NCBI GenBank assembly: GCA_963556145.1
Contig: OY744467.1
Location: 5,518,001-5,582,000, forward strand
Source of the DNA: Hygrocybe punicea
Taxonomy: Eukaryota > Basidiomycota > Agaricomycetes > Agaricales > Hygrophoraceae
DNA length: 64,000 nucleotides
Direction of reading: 5' to 3'
How positions within the stretch are numbered: the stretch's first letter is position 1; every line of letters begins with the position of its first letter. The notes under the pieces are model-generated. The model did not search any database. It was not told where the DNA came from and saw only the letters and a program-made list of their open reading frames with translations. Shown one piece after another: positions 10,906 through 22,566 of the stretch. The position numbers and the translations under genes are program-made.

Positions 10906-12537
10906 TGTTATGTTTTTCAACTCTGCAACTCCGATTCCGACTCTGCTACCCACGATGATGATTCCACTTCATCACACCTTCCTTTTTCGTTTCCTTTTAC
11001 CTTTTGTCTTCTTTTGGACATCGTTGTTTATTCTTGTCCTTGTTCTCTTTTTATCCTTTCTTCTTCTAGAACAATCCAGACCGACCATGGACACATCCCC
11101 ACGTTACCTTGCTGTATCCGAATAGTCGCGTTGCCAATGGACGTCACTTTCATTGTCTTCGCTGTACAACATACTGTCTTCCCAAACCAACGCACAATGG
11201 CTATCCTCACCAAACAGTTCATAACCGTAATGATCATTGGTGCCATAGCGATCACCTTCCTGATCAGTTTCTACATCGTCATGATTTGCCTCTGGAAAAG
11301 GCAACCTTCCTTCATTGATGAAACCGACATCCGCCTCAACAGTATACCGACACGTAATTGACAATTGCCATTCCCGGATATATGGTTTCCATATTCATAC
11401 CCTGTGCCTACCATTATCCTCCTTGACGATCTGACGACATTCCTCACCTGCATGCAAACCCTGAACAATCCCCGATCACGAGACATTTCACTGTTCTCTC
11501 TAATCCGACCATCGCCGAAGCACATTCTTTTGGACTTCGACCACAGACCATACGACTTCCCAAACAGTGAACCAACCCCTATCGTATATTGTTCACACGA
11601 CACTGCTTCAATGCAGTACCCGATGACTTGTTCCCACAGCTTGTCACTCATGCCATGACTCGAAACCTGGACCCACATTCATTAATCCTTTTCCATCTAT
11701 AATCTTGATACCTCCCACACTCGTTTACAATGATACCCTTTCTTGGACAAATACCGACATCAGGTGGACCGCATTGTTCCACACACAGGACAGGACACCG
11801 CCCCTCGATACGTCATTGACACAGACATCATCATCCGGTACAGCTTATGCTGTTCACATGTCTGACCTCGACTAGCCCACTGTCCTAGTTGGTTTTTTCC
11901 TCTATACATTCCTTCATTTTCTTTCATACCAACCTTGCCGCTATATCCACGCTACCTCAAGACACTCTCATCACCAACACCACACTGGACGATACCCATC
12001 TTCAACCCAACCGTGCAATGCACTTGCCAAACTGCGCACTTGCCTGTTACAGCAAGTGTAGACCCCAAATTGGCAATTCTGCATGTCACATGATCCAATG
12101 ACAAATCATCCGAGTCATCCAGACCTCTTCTATCCTCAATGACACCTGGGCCTCCAGTTGGATCGCGGGAACATCGACATGAGGACGCCTCATGTCTGTC
12201 TCATGGTGAACACATGGTATTGTTGGACATGTTGTAGCTTCATGGTTGCATTTCTATTTACCTCCCCTCAAGACTAGTCACTACATATACTGTTCTTGTT
12301 GTTGGTTCGGACTTTTTCTTCTTTTCCTTTCCTTACGTTTAGTCTGGTTCTTGGGGCAGACACATCTTGTTTTGAGTAACCCCCACGGCTCGCAATGACA
12401 CTAGACCTTGACCCCCCCTGTTAGCAGTGTTGTCTTAGCTATAAGCAACAATGAAAACTGCTGTCTTCTCCCCTGGAAACCCCCCTCCTAGTTAAGTTGA
12501 TTGTTGCTGGAGCCCGCTGCAGAAGCGATCCGTAACA
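10906..12537 (+). mobile_element. Solo LTR, 1.6-kb TGTTA...TAACA family (copy A)
   Basis: The element begins TGTTATG and ends CCGTAACA and is flanked by the perfect 5-bp duplication AAAGC (10901-10905, 12538-12542). TG...CA ends, a 5-bp duplication and lack of any adjacent pol gene identify a solo LTR left by LTR-LTR recombination. Copies B (15564-17222), C (31872-33525, minus) and D (62717-end) belong to the same family. A TATA-like CATATACTG near 12283 followed by a T-rich stretch fits a U3/R border, placing the small ORF in U3. This copy is the most divergent one within the small ORF. Confidence 0.85.
11197..11361 (+). CDS. Small single-membrane-span ORF inside LTR copy A
   Basis: The ATG stands in a favourable context (CACAATGG) and opens a 54-residue frame: a short N-terminus, a hydrophobic segment (residues about 8-31, with ITVMIIGAIAITFLISFYIV), then LWKR and a polar tail ending TRN. 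The TGA at 11359-11361 is followed without a frame change by about 97 more codons (to 11658, PFPDIWFPYSYPVP...). All four LTR copies keep this layout. Copy A differs from copy D at roughly a quarter of bases here, yet the frame survives, with mostly conservative changes and a 6-bp in-frame size difference. Whether it is translated is unknown; a chance ORF in a young repeat is the alternative. Confidence 0.4.
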   Translation: MAILTKQFITVMIIGAIAITFLISFYIVMICLWKRQPSFIDETDIRLNSIPTRN

Positions 12538-13790
12538 AAAGCTTACCAATTTTAGCTGTTTCACATATGTCCCCAACTGCCATATGCTGTCATAACGTAC
12601 TTGGACCCATTGCCCTCTCTGTCACATTGACATCAGTACATGACGACTTGTAATGCCACAATGATGTACCTGGAACTGAGCTTTGCTCGTGGCGAGATGG
12701 TGGGTGATGGAAGTGGTGGTTGCACATCAAGCAAATCGTGTGGACTAGGGAGAGATTAAGTAGATACTCATCTGAAAATGAGTACGACTCACAGTGGATT
12801 TTGCTCTTGGCATTGATGGAGGGGGGATACGTTGTAGAGGACAGGGACTATGTGTTGCGAGGTATAGGATGAAAGAGGCAGGACAGCTTGTCTGAAAGGC
12901 CAGAGAAGGCAACTAGATGTGAAAGATGGCTGAGGGCCAGTTACAATAGGCTGGGGAGGTGATAATTGAAGGTTGACAACCGCAAGATGTGGTAATGAGC
13001 ATACATGAGTACGGAGAGCACAGGAGGACAAAAGAGGGTGTGGGAGAATACAAGAAAGACCAAATTGAAAGTGTTGGAAGGTGAGAGAAGGAGATGTGGG
13101 AGAGGGGTTGAGGAGGGTAGCTAGTATCTTGGAAGGCGAGAAAGACTTCCACAGTTCTGGACCATATCTGACATCCTCATCGCCAGTCACAGATGGATTT
13201 GAAAAAGGCCTTCGTGGTTGCTGCTTCTGCCAGTTTTTGTGCTAGAATAATAGCAATTCTTACTGTCTACTTGTGTACCCCTGCATAACTCTATTATGAA
13301 CCTGATTCCATCATCCAGTCTGACACCCTCGCAGCCAGCCATCCTTACCGAAACATTCTCTGCCGACCTGTCCAAGGACATTTATCTCAACATTTTACAA
13401 GACCTCGCCTGCGAAGTTAAACAGAAATAGGTTTGCATTGGATTTTTGGATAGTGCCGTGGGGCAGGAGGTCATTTGTTTTCTGGACCCACTGGCAAACA
13501 AAGTGGTTTGCCTACTTCCAGCATCTCCATGATGCCAAAATTTTGGTCCAAGTATTGAACAGAACATTGAGGGGTGGGTTTTTCGTTCTGTGAACCAGTG
13601 CCACGTATATGATTTTTGTTCTCAGATTGTGAGATAACTGGCACGTGGTGTTATTGCGGGACTTGAATTTTGCATTTCAATGATCGGGTGTGAAATTTTC
13701 CTACTCGTCAAGTTTTGCGCATCAACAAGTTTACACATTTCCGCCTAATAAACTGCATGCATCCAATCCATACTGTGAGTGCTTCTGTTT
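12538..13790. other. Unassigned region between solo LTR A and the SPT5-like pseudogene
   Basis: Only short frames without recognisable motifs are seen. The minus frame 12789-13190 is serine/proline-rich and has no supporting feature. Nothing can be called. Confidence 0.3.
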
Positions 13791-15563
13791 CTTTTGGAGT
13801 TCCCGCTGAATTATCTCTTTATAAGGGAAATCCATACATCGACCTTGAAGCCGGAGTCGGTGACCAGGAAGAAAAAGGGGAAGATGAGGAAGATGAGAGT
13901 TTTCATGATGGTACACTCTTGTTTTCATGATGTCGATGTATTTAACAAGTGCCTAGAATTGATCAACAGGGAGGACCTCACCGCTGGCATTAATCTTCCT
14001 CTCACTCCTGAACCCTACAAATGTGAGCTTGACAAAGAAGATCTCTGGAAAATTGTGTGGTGTTTAGCGGCAAAATATTCTCCACTATCGGCTAAACCAG
14101 TTGAAACCATAGGGGACAAAGATTTAAATTATTGGACTCTAAAAGTTAATGTGAGCCTTAACTTTCTGTTGTGATTAACGCTCCGCTGACACGCAAGTTC
14201 CAGTCTGGTCTGGAGAACTACATTTCTGAACGTATGGCTGCCTATACAGAAATCAGACAAGTGGTACACGTGTCTACAATGCCGGGTTTTGTCTTTGTAT
14301 GTTGCAAAGACATCGAGGACCTCCAGAAAGCATGCCACAGACTTAGGTTGCCATGCCAAGTCAAATACTTGCCTCTGGAAGAACGTCACTTCTTATTGGA
14401 AGCTGGTGTAGAGCGGGAAAAGTTTCAAGCCAGCACTTGGGTATGGATGAAAGCAACCCGCAAGGAGCAGGCAAGATATTTTAATGATCTCAGCATTGTT
14501 GTGGGAACAGGGGCTGACAGTACTTTGGTCACTGTTTTACTTGTACCACGAATCCCTCAATCTGATGCTGATTACCCGGCTAATTTTCAATCAATGACTA
14601 AAAAACAGCAACAGGCCTTCAAATTCACCTGGAGACTTTTTGACCACAGCCAAGCTGAATGCACAGATATCGACGGCATCCTCACGTCCAGGGTCAATTC
14701 CAATGTTTTCAATAATGGTCTGCTGGTACAGCTGTTTGCTCTATCGCAACTCGTGGTTGAAGAAAACCCTCCGATTGGTGAAATGATTCAATTCATCCAT
14801 GCCAATTACCCTCCTATTCACGTCCCAATATCCACTTCAATTCGGCAAGCAAGTGTAATGACTCTCTGATCGCCTGGGGACAAAGTCAGGATTATACATG
14901 GATCTCTACAAGGCATGTTTGGCCAGATTGTCTCTTTGGACATCAGCCAATGGACCGCAGTAGTCATCCTCGCTTCAGCTTCAAAACAGGGATTGCAAAC
15001 CATTGACCCAGAACAAAGCTACCAGTCCTTCTCAATCAACGACCTACATCGATGTTTTCAAGTAGGGGAGAGTGTTGAAGTCTGTGAAGGAATGGAGCAA
15101 GGACAACATGGGATAGTGGTGTTTGCTAAAGAGGATGACGTTACATTTGTGGTGGACAACACAGGGGATGAGGTGAAGTCTTTCATTCACAATATAATGT
15201 ACCAGTGTTCTTAAATCTTGCCTTATCAGATCTGTCGTTCAGAGTTTTATGTTCAAACATATCAACCTATGCCTATTGTTTCATTATGTCCTTCGGATTC
15301 TCCAGCAGTGGTGTGTGGTGCCTGGGATCTGCTGATCGGCCAAATGGCTCTTATCATCTGTGGATTCAGGAAGGGCTATGTGGGTGAGGTTAGAAGTAGC
15401 AACCTGGACCAAGTCCGTATCTATTTTGCAGGATCAACTGAAACATCTCTGATTAAAAGGGTTGATGCCATAACCATGTAAATGTTGCTCCTGCTATATT
15501 TTTATTTAACTAATCTTTTGGCCCCTCTAAGGCAAAATGGGCTTCTTCTAGATGGTCGAACAC

Positions 15564-17222
15564 TGTTACGTTTCCAACTCCGCTTCCAACCCCGATGCCC
15601 ATTCCGATACCCACCATGACAATTCTGCACTGCACACCTTCCTTTTTCATTTCATTTTGTCCTTTGTCTTCTTCTCAATGTCATTGTTTCTTCTTTCAGA
15701 CATCCTTGTATTTTCTTATTCTTGTTCTCTTTTTGTCCCTTCTTCTAGAACAATCCAGACTGACCATGGACACATCCCCATGTTACCTTGCTGTACCCAA
15801 ATAGTCTCCTTGCCGACGGACGTCGCCGACATTGTCTTTTCCCTTTGATATCTTGTTGACTTCATCCCACAACAAACCGATTCACAATGGCTGTACTCCC
15901 GACACAGCTAGTTACCATAATCATCATTGGCAGCGTCACCATCACCTTCCTTATCGGTTTCTACTTTGTTATGATCTATCTTTGGCATCGGCACCGAAAC
16001 CCTTCCGCCATTGATACATCCGACCTCCACCTTGACAATATATCAACACGTAATTGACAATTGCCATTCCTGGATATATGGTTTCCATATTCATACCCTG
16101 TGCCTACCATTATCCTCCCTGATGATCCGATGACATTCCTCACCTGCATGCGAACTCTGAACAATCCCCGATCACGAGACATTTCACTGTTCTCTCTAAT
16201 CCGACCATCGCCGGAGCATACTCTTTTGGACTTCGACCACAGACCATACGACTTCCCAAACAGTGAACCAACCCCTATCGTATATTGTTCGCACGACACC
16301 GCTTCAATGCAGTACCTGACAACTTGTTCCCACAGCTTGTCACTCATGCCATGACTCGAAACCTGGACCCACATTCATTTATCCTTTTCCATCTATAATC
16401 TTGATACCTCCCACACTCATTTACAATGATACCCTTTCTTGGACAAATACCGACATCAGGTGGACCACGTTGTTCCACACACAGGACAAGACACCGCCCC
16501 TCGATATGTCATTGACACAAACATCATCACCCGGTACAGCTTATGCTGTTTACATGTCTGACCTCGACTAGCCCACTGTCCTAGTTGGTTTTTTCCTCTA
16601 TACATTCCTTCATACCAACCTTGCCGCTATATCCACGCTACCTCAAGACACTCTCATCACCAACCCCACACTGGACAATACCCATCTTCGACCCGACTGT
16701 GCAATGCACTTGCCAAACTGCGCATTTGCCCATTACAGCAAGTGTAGACCCCGAATTGGCAATTCTGCATGTCACATGATCCAATGACAAATCATCCGAG
16801 TCATCCGGACCTCTTCTATCCTTAATGACACCCAGGCCTCCAGTTGGATCGCAAGAACATTGACATGAGGACGCCTCATGTACACCTCATGGTGAACACA
16901 TGGTAGAGTTGGACATGTTGTGGCTTCATGGTTGTATTTCTATTTACCTCCCCTCAAGACCAGTCACTATATATACTGTTCTTGTTGTTGGTTCGGACTT
17001 TTTCTTCTTTTCCTTTCCTTATGCTTAGTCTGGTTCTTGGGGCAGACTCATCTTGTTTTGAGTAACCCCCACGGCTTGCAATGACATTAGACCTTGACCC
17101 CCCCTCTTAGCAGTGTTGTCTTAGCTGTAAGCAACAATGAAAGCTGCTCTTCTCTCCTCTGGAAACCGCCTCCCAGTTAAGTTGATTGTTGCCAAAGCCC
17201 GCTGCAGAAGCGATCCGTAACA
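15564..17222 (+). mobile_element. Solo LTR, TGTTA...TAACA family (copy B)
   Basis: 1659 bp, from TGTTACG to CCGTAACA, flanked by the perfect duplication AACAC (15559-15563, 17223-17227). It splits the SPT5-like pseudogene. Most of the 3' two thirds is nearly identical to copy A, while the first 450 bp match copy D instead. Confidence 0.88.
15887..16057 (+). CDS. Small single-membrane-span ORF inside LTR copy B
   Basis: 56 residues: MAVLPTQLVTIIIIGSVT, hydrophobic core to FYFVMIYLW, then HRHRNPS and a tail ending TRN. The TGA (16055-16057) is followed in frame by CAA TTG and about 97 codons, to 16354. See copy A for the argument. Confidence 0.4.
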   Translation: MAVLPTQLVTIIIIGSVTITFLIGFYFVMIYLWHRHRNPSAIDTSDLHLDNISTRN

Positions 17223-17880
17223 AACACCAGACTCTGGTGCACTTGAGGTCTGGCGCCAGACACGCCACCAGCTTGAAGTAGTTGTACGCCAATGCACACC
17301 ACCCCCAGAGATTTGCAATGTCGAGACTAATCCAGCATGGGATCCTGGCCATCATTTACTACATAAAACTGTTGGCCCCCCTTCATATGGTAAGTTAAGG
17401 CATTGCTCAGACATGTGTAAATGTCTGACTAGGTCATTTAGACAGTCCAGGTGAGTTCTTACTAAACCCAAACATCTGGGTGAAACTTGGCCTTCGTCAT
17501 ATCTGCGTTCGGTTTGGGCCCAAGTATGAATGGGGCAGATGGAATGGTTGTGTTGCTCGAACAGAACTCGATTGCTTCTTTGGACCATGTGGGCATGTCG
17601 ACCCAAACTCTGTAGCAATTTTTTGGACCAGTAAGGTTGGGGACGCACAAAGCGCTGATGTTCTGGTTGAGCATGTGTCACCTTTCCCCCCCAAAGAAAG
17701 GGGGGGCAAAGCCGTTGTGTTGGAAGGGGAGTGAATGGGAGAACTTGTTAATGTGCTTGCATACAAGAGGAAAAATAAGAAAGTAGTAGTGCAGGTGGAT
17801 GGTAAACGGTTACCATGGGAAGATGGTGAACACATTTTTTGTGCCGTCATTGACCCTGTGCAAGGGCATAGCATTTCCTA

Positions 17881-18909
17881 ATTTGTCGAGCTAGCCCTTT
17901 TGCTCCCTTCACAAGAAAATGGGATTGTGGGTCAATGTATCATTGGTATCCACTTACCTGGTTCATGGCTTCTGGCCTGTCAGATGTTTATCATATTATA
18001 AATCCAGTGCTCTAAACAATCTAGGTATTGGAATAGTTGGCCAGTTTTGAAGGCTTTCAAATTCGAGGCATGCCTGCTACAGTAGAACAGTGGAACTGTT
18101 GCCTTGTATGGGGAATCGAGGGAAATTGTGGGTGGTCACCCTCATCTACGGTCTTACCTTGGTAAGAGTAAACACTGCTTTCTGCATCATCTCACGAATC
18201 CAGATGGGGAAATTCCACGCGACGTTAACCAACAATGTTCCTTACTTTTCTCTGCAATATGTGTCCTCACCCACAAGCTTGCACCCCACAATCCCAAACA
18301 TATTTTCACCAGTCCACTGGAAGCACGTGGGGCTGCAGGGCCGGATGCCCTGTGCTCATCGTGGAAACAAAGAACTCACCACTACCTGTTACCATGAAGT
18401 AGTTCGCATGCTGTGGACTCTGATCCCAACTACAATATTTTACTTTCCCATTATTGTCTTTCTCCCAAATGAAGCCCACCGACTGGTCAGCAAGGGGCAA
18501 TCACATTATCTGGTATGGAACCCACTAGGACTAGCTTGAAACCGATCCTGCCAAGAGGAGTAATTTAGAGAAGAAGCAGATCTTGGCATGTTTGTTCTGC
18601 CGGGAGCGGAAGATTGTTTGTGGCTGTCCTCTGGGGTAGTGCCGACCATACATGCAAGTGAGTCTTGCATCGTGCTTAAGATATCATTGCGACTGTGTAC
18701 TTAGTTTGACAATTTTTTATTCGTCGCAGTCAATGTGCTCGGGGCCATTTCAAGTGTGAATATCCAAAGGAAAGCCGCCGCAACAATGTTGGCCTAGGTT
18801 TAGCCTCAGAAGAAAGTGGTGGGGTGTTGAGGCCAGGATGCAAAAGACAATCTCCAGTGTGAGGAGGTGGCAAGGGCAAGGGTTGTTGATCTTGGTCTTG
18901 ATGCAGCGG
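17881..18909. other. Unassigned host sequence left of the gypsy element
   Basis: The + strand frame 18090-18539 (149 codons) has no known motif. On the minus strand 18909-18730 continues, across the excised gypsy element, the frame seen at 36953-36749 (…NPDSP joined to LHQDQDQQPLPLPPP), giving about 128 codons open before the insertion. I do not recognise it. Confidence 0.3.
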
Positions 18910-19701
18910 TGTAGAGGGTCCTCGATCCTCTGAGGCCGTAACATCGATATCTCGCGAATCCACTCGAACCCGACGTCTCTAGCAATCTACACTCGAACCC
19001 GACGCAACCCGACGCAACCCGATGCATACCGACTAGCACGGCCGCTCACGTACCTGGTCAGTCCATCTCCTAAACTCACGGAACTTCAAATATCAAAGAT
19101 AGATCTCATTGGACTGGGATCCCGACATCGGACTTGCCTTATTCGTGCCTAGCGTCTCCCTTATGGAGATATAGTAAAGTATATTACATCTTTTACGGTT
19201 TTTATATCTTCCACCCATTTTCCCTGTCATGGTCGCCTCGCAACCCTCTTCCTACTTCCCCATTTTTATTCTCCTTTGTTTCCTCTCATCAGCCGAGGAC
19301 TCTCGTCCGAATCTAGGTACAGAAATTTGTAGTATAAAAACGGTGCCCAAGCGCCGTCTCTGAATAAGAAACCAGTTCCCCTGTTTCCTCTCTCTGAGAA
19401 TTATTCTCTCAGTAAAATCCATCGCACACATTACTCGTCGGATTCCTCGACGCTCTCCCCGTCGTCCTACCGCCTTTATCTCTACGTCCCTCGTCACCTG
19501 ACACCCGACCCGCCATACCCGACATCATCGGCTTCGTCGGCTTTGACCGGTCTCGATAGATTTCAGTAGTTTACTTGGCGGCTTCTTACCATTTATATCC
19601 TATCATCTTACTGAAGCTTGTTAGACTATTCCTATTCACTTCTACGCTGACACCACAGGTTAGGATCTTTATTCCACAGCCACCCCGACCTCGCCTTTAC
19701 A
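18910..19701 (+). repeat. 5' LTR of the gypsy element
   Basis: 792 bp, TGTA...TACA ends. It differs from the 3' LTR by about 25 substitutions counted by eye, all but one transitions, plus a 10-bp tandem copy (CGACGCAACC) present only here. A TATA-like GTATAAAAACGG lies near 19331. A candidate primer-binding site, TGGAGCCCACCGCGAGG, begins two bases after the LTR (19704); I could not assign the tRNA. Confidence 0.9.
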
Positions 19702-20199
19702 TCTGGAGCCCACCGCGAGGAATAGTCTAGCACCACCATATCTTCCTCTTCCCGTATCCCTCCCTCCGACTGTTGTCTTCAAGATCTTCCTTGAAGAACT
19801 CTACAACAAGAACTCTCTTTAGCCGCCTTCGACCCGACAATCGATGACGACTTCTTCCAGCTAGTACCCGACCACCTCACTCGACATAACAATCTTCCGC
19901 TCGTCTCAGGGTCAAACACCCCTTTATATCTATCATCCGACAGTCTCGAATCGGTCAATATACCGATAATTTCGATAACACCCAACTCATCCGATCTCAG
20001 TTCGACACCCGCATCGCCTACGTCCCCAACTTTGACCTTGTTAGAACCCCTGTCCACGTCTTCGCTCTCGACATCGAAAACTCCGTCATCATCATCATCC
20101 CCGTCATCGTCTTTGCCCACGCCATCATCGTCCACGTTACCTGACCCGCCCATCGTACACCTGACAACCGTCCCGTCTCAACCAAATTTTATTACAACA

Positions 20200-21845
20200 A
20201 TGACTTCAACCTCCGGATCTTCGACTGCTCCCCACATTACCGCTCCCCATGTTACTCCACGACAAATGCCCGCTCGCGGCCATTCCACGGCCCCAACCTT
20301 CGACGGGAACCCGCTCAATTTAAACCACTTCTTCGAAGAAGTCAAGATACTTGCTGCCGACGCCACTCTCGACGACGTAGGACGCATCAAGCATAGTCTG
20401 CGCTATGCGTCACTTAGCGACTACAAGCTTTGGGCAAGTTTACCCAGCGCGACCAGCATCGATTATGCCGCATTCAAAAGGAGCGTACTCGTGCTATACC
20501 CAGGCACGGAGGACGATCATCGGTACACGATGGCGGATCTCGACCATCTCACCCACACCCAAACCAGTTACAGCATCCGTACTCGCGCCGAACTTGGCGA
20601 ATACTACCGCAAGTTCATCCGGATCTCAGGGTTTCTCTTAGACAAAGGTTGGATCTCTCCCTGAGAACGAAATATCGCGTACGAGAACAGCTTCCATGCC
20701 GAGCTTAAAAAGGACATCAAAACCCGTCTGCAGTACCAAAAGCTGAACCATTTCCATAGTGACCCTTATGACTTCCAGGACTTCCACAACTGCGCCCACT
20801 TCCTGCTGGCCAGAACCGTGGCCGAACCGTCCACCGTCTCTCGTCTATCCTCAACATCGCCTGCCACCATCCGGTACTCGACTCCAATAGAACCCGCTAC
20901 CCGCTACCCGCCACTCGCCACCCGCTCGCTATGACCCGGTCATTCCTAAAGCAGAACCGGTTGAACCTAACGTATCCGACCTCTTTCGTCTCGTTTCACA
21001 ACAACTTGCCATCCTCACGCAAGCCCTTACTGAACGTAACAACCCTCCAAAGCCTTGTGCAAATAGGGCTGAGCCAACTACCGCAGGACAACAGGGGTTC
21101 ACAAATTTCAACTGCCTCTTTTGTGATGACCCGTTCCATCGTATACGCGATTGTCCCATCTGTGAGCAGTACACTTGAGACGGAATATGCCGCAAGAACG
21201 AGCACGGCCGCATCGTGTTGCCTAATGGAATGTATCTTCCAAAGGCTATCGTCGGCAAAAATATGAAGGATCGCTTCGATGCGTGGCATGCACAGAACCC
21301 CGGCAACCGCGCTCCCCCTGCCCGTAACCCCACAGAACCGTTCCAACGCGACCCACCGCCTCATGTCAAAACTAACTTCATCTCCGCTGTCGAAGTACCA
21401 ACTTACGAACCAGAGGTCACCACCGAGTACGCCAACATCTTTCAGTCCACAATGTCCGACATTGACAACGACAACGAACAAATTAAGGTTCTGGAAGCTG
21501 AAGTGCAGTGGCTTCGTAAACGGGTTAGATTCGACGGCATAGAGATCCCCTCTAAAGCAAAAGGCAAGTCTAGAGAGACATATCCCAATCCGCCCGCCGC
21601 TTCCACGTCTGTCCCCACCGCGAAATCCGCCGAGAAAACGGCCAGACCTATCAACGAGCAGCCAATCACCATAGTCCCCCCCTCGAACACGCGGCCGACC
21701 GATCCGACCGCCCTCGTACTGCGCACCCCCCAGAACCTTCCCGCGTCGCACCCACAATACCGCTACCAGGCCCCCATTGAAGATCCCGGTATCGCCAAAT
21801 CCGTCATTGACCGGGCGCTCGATTCTCAAGTCTGCATTTCGCAAT
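20200..21845 (+). pseudogene. gypsy gag region
   Basis: From ATG 20200 the frame gives MPARGHSTAPTFDGNPLNLN, FFEEVKILAADATLDD and LGEYYRKFIRISGFLLDKG, the capsid-like Gag start typical of basidiomycete gypsy elements. A TGA near 20662 (after WISP) is followed by in-frame Gag sequence and then a frameshift. A CCHC zinc knuckle, CLFCDDPFHRIRDC (C-X2-C-X4-H-X4-C), is at 21113-21154, followed by another TGA near 21177 and a linker rich in Pro/Thr to 21845. At least three lesions. Confidence 0.8.
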
Positions 21846-21859
21846 GAGAACTCTTAGCC

Positions 21860-22429
21860 ATGTCATCCGACACCCGCTGTCACATGAAGGACCTCACCAC
21901 CTCGAAAAAGGTCACTGCTGAGACCAACAACGTAGAAGTCTTTCATTTTCACGCACCCGAAATCCCTACCCGCACCTGCCAACATTGTCAGGAAAACGTC
22001 CCGCTCGTCGTCAGCCGAGACTCAGTCCCTCTTCGTGCGGTCTACCCACTCATCAATGGCAAGTTCGTATTCGAGTGCGTCCTCAACAACGGTTCTATGA
22101 TCATCAGCATGCGACGCGATATTTGGGAGAAACTTGGTTACGGCCTCCAAAATATGAAGATGCGGATGCAGTCGGCAAATAAAAGCGACAACGACACCCT
22201 CGGCCGGATCGCCAACCTCAAATTCACTTTTGGCGATGTCGATCTATTCCTACAAGTCCAAGTCGTCGACGACGCCCCTTACGAGATCCTCATCGGCCGC
22301 CCGTTCTTCACGCTTTCTGAGGCCCTTACAAAGGATTATAAAAACGGAGAGCAACAAGTCACAATCACGGATCCAAACACTGGCGCCATCGTCACCTTGC
22401 CCACCATCGAGCACAACCAGAAGAACTGA
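21860..22429 (+). pseudogene. gypsy aspartic protease region, active site lost
   Basis: After a frame shift near 21840 a 189-codon frame carries INGKFVFECVLNNGSMIISM and later DAPYEILIGRPFF (the ILG-like flap end). In this family the active site reads L-D-N-G-S; here it is L-N-N-G-S. CTCGAC to CTCAAC is a CpG to CpA change. The rest of the retropepsin fold looks intact. Confidence 0.7.
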
Positions 22430-22566
22430 CAAGAACGGTCCAACACCGGAAAGCCGGATTTTTAAAAGTCGAGGACCCAGAGATACCTCTCGGGAAGGAC
22501 GCACTGGGAGATGAGAAGCCGCCACTCGAAAGCGACCACACCTATACCACAAACTATGCTTCCCTT

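Larger units (their letters stand above)
13800..17880 (+). pseudogene. SPT5-like KOW-domain gene, decayed and split by solo LTR B
   Basis: Fragments in order: an acidic start (NPYIDLEAGVGDQEEKGEDE); LDKEDLWKIVWCL; an NGN/KOW-like block (MPGFVFVCCKDIEDLQKAC ... FQASTWVWMKATRKE ... VTVLLVPRI); after a TGA at 14867, SPGDKVRIIHGSLQGMFGQI and FQVGESVEVCEGMEQGQHGI (two KOW-type units); GQMALIICGFRKGYVGEVRS (another); after the LTR, TPDSGALEVWRQTRHQLEVV with PTPPPE-type spacer and PAWDP; and finally GGKAVVLEGE*MGELVNVLAYKRK. SPT5 is a transcription elongation factor with NGN and several KOW domains; mushroom genomes have many such paralogues. Stops, frame changes and the 1.66-kb insertion make this a pseudogene. 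Ends are approximate. Confidence 0.6.

Noticed and set aside
12789..13190. 133-codon minus frame between solo LTR A and the SPT5-like pseudogene
   Set aside because: Ser/Pro/Leu-rich without motif; codons look like non-coding DNA.
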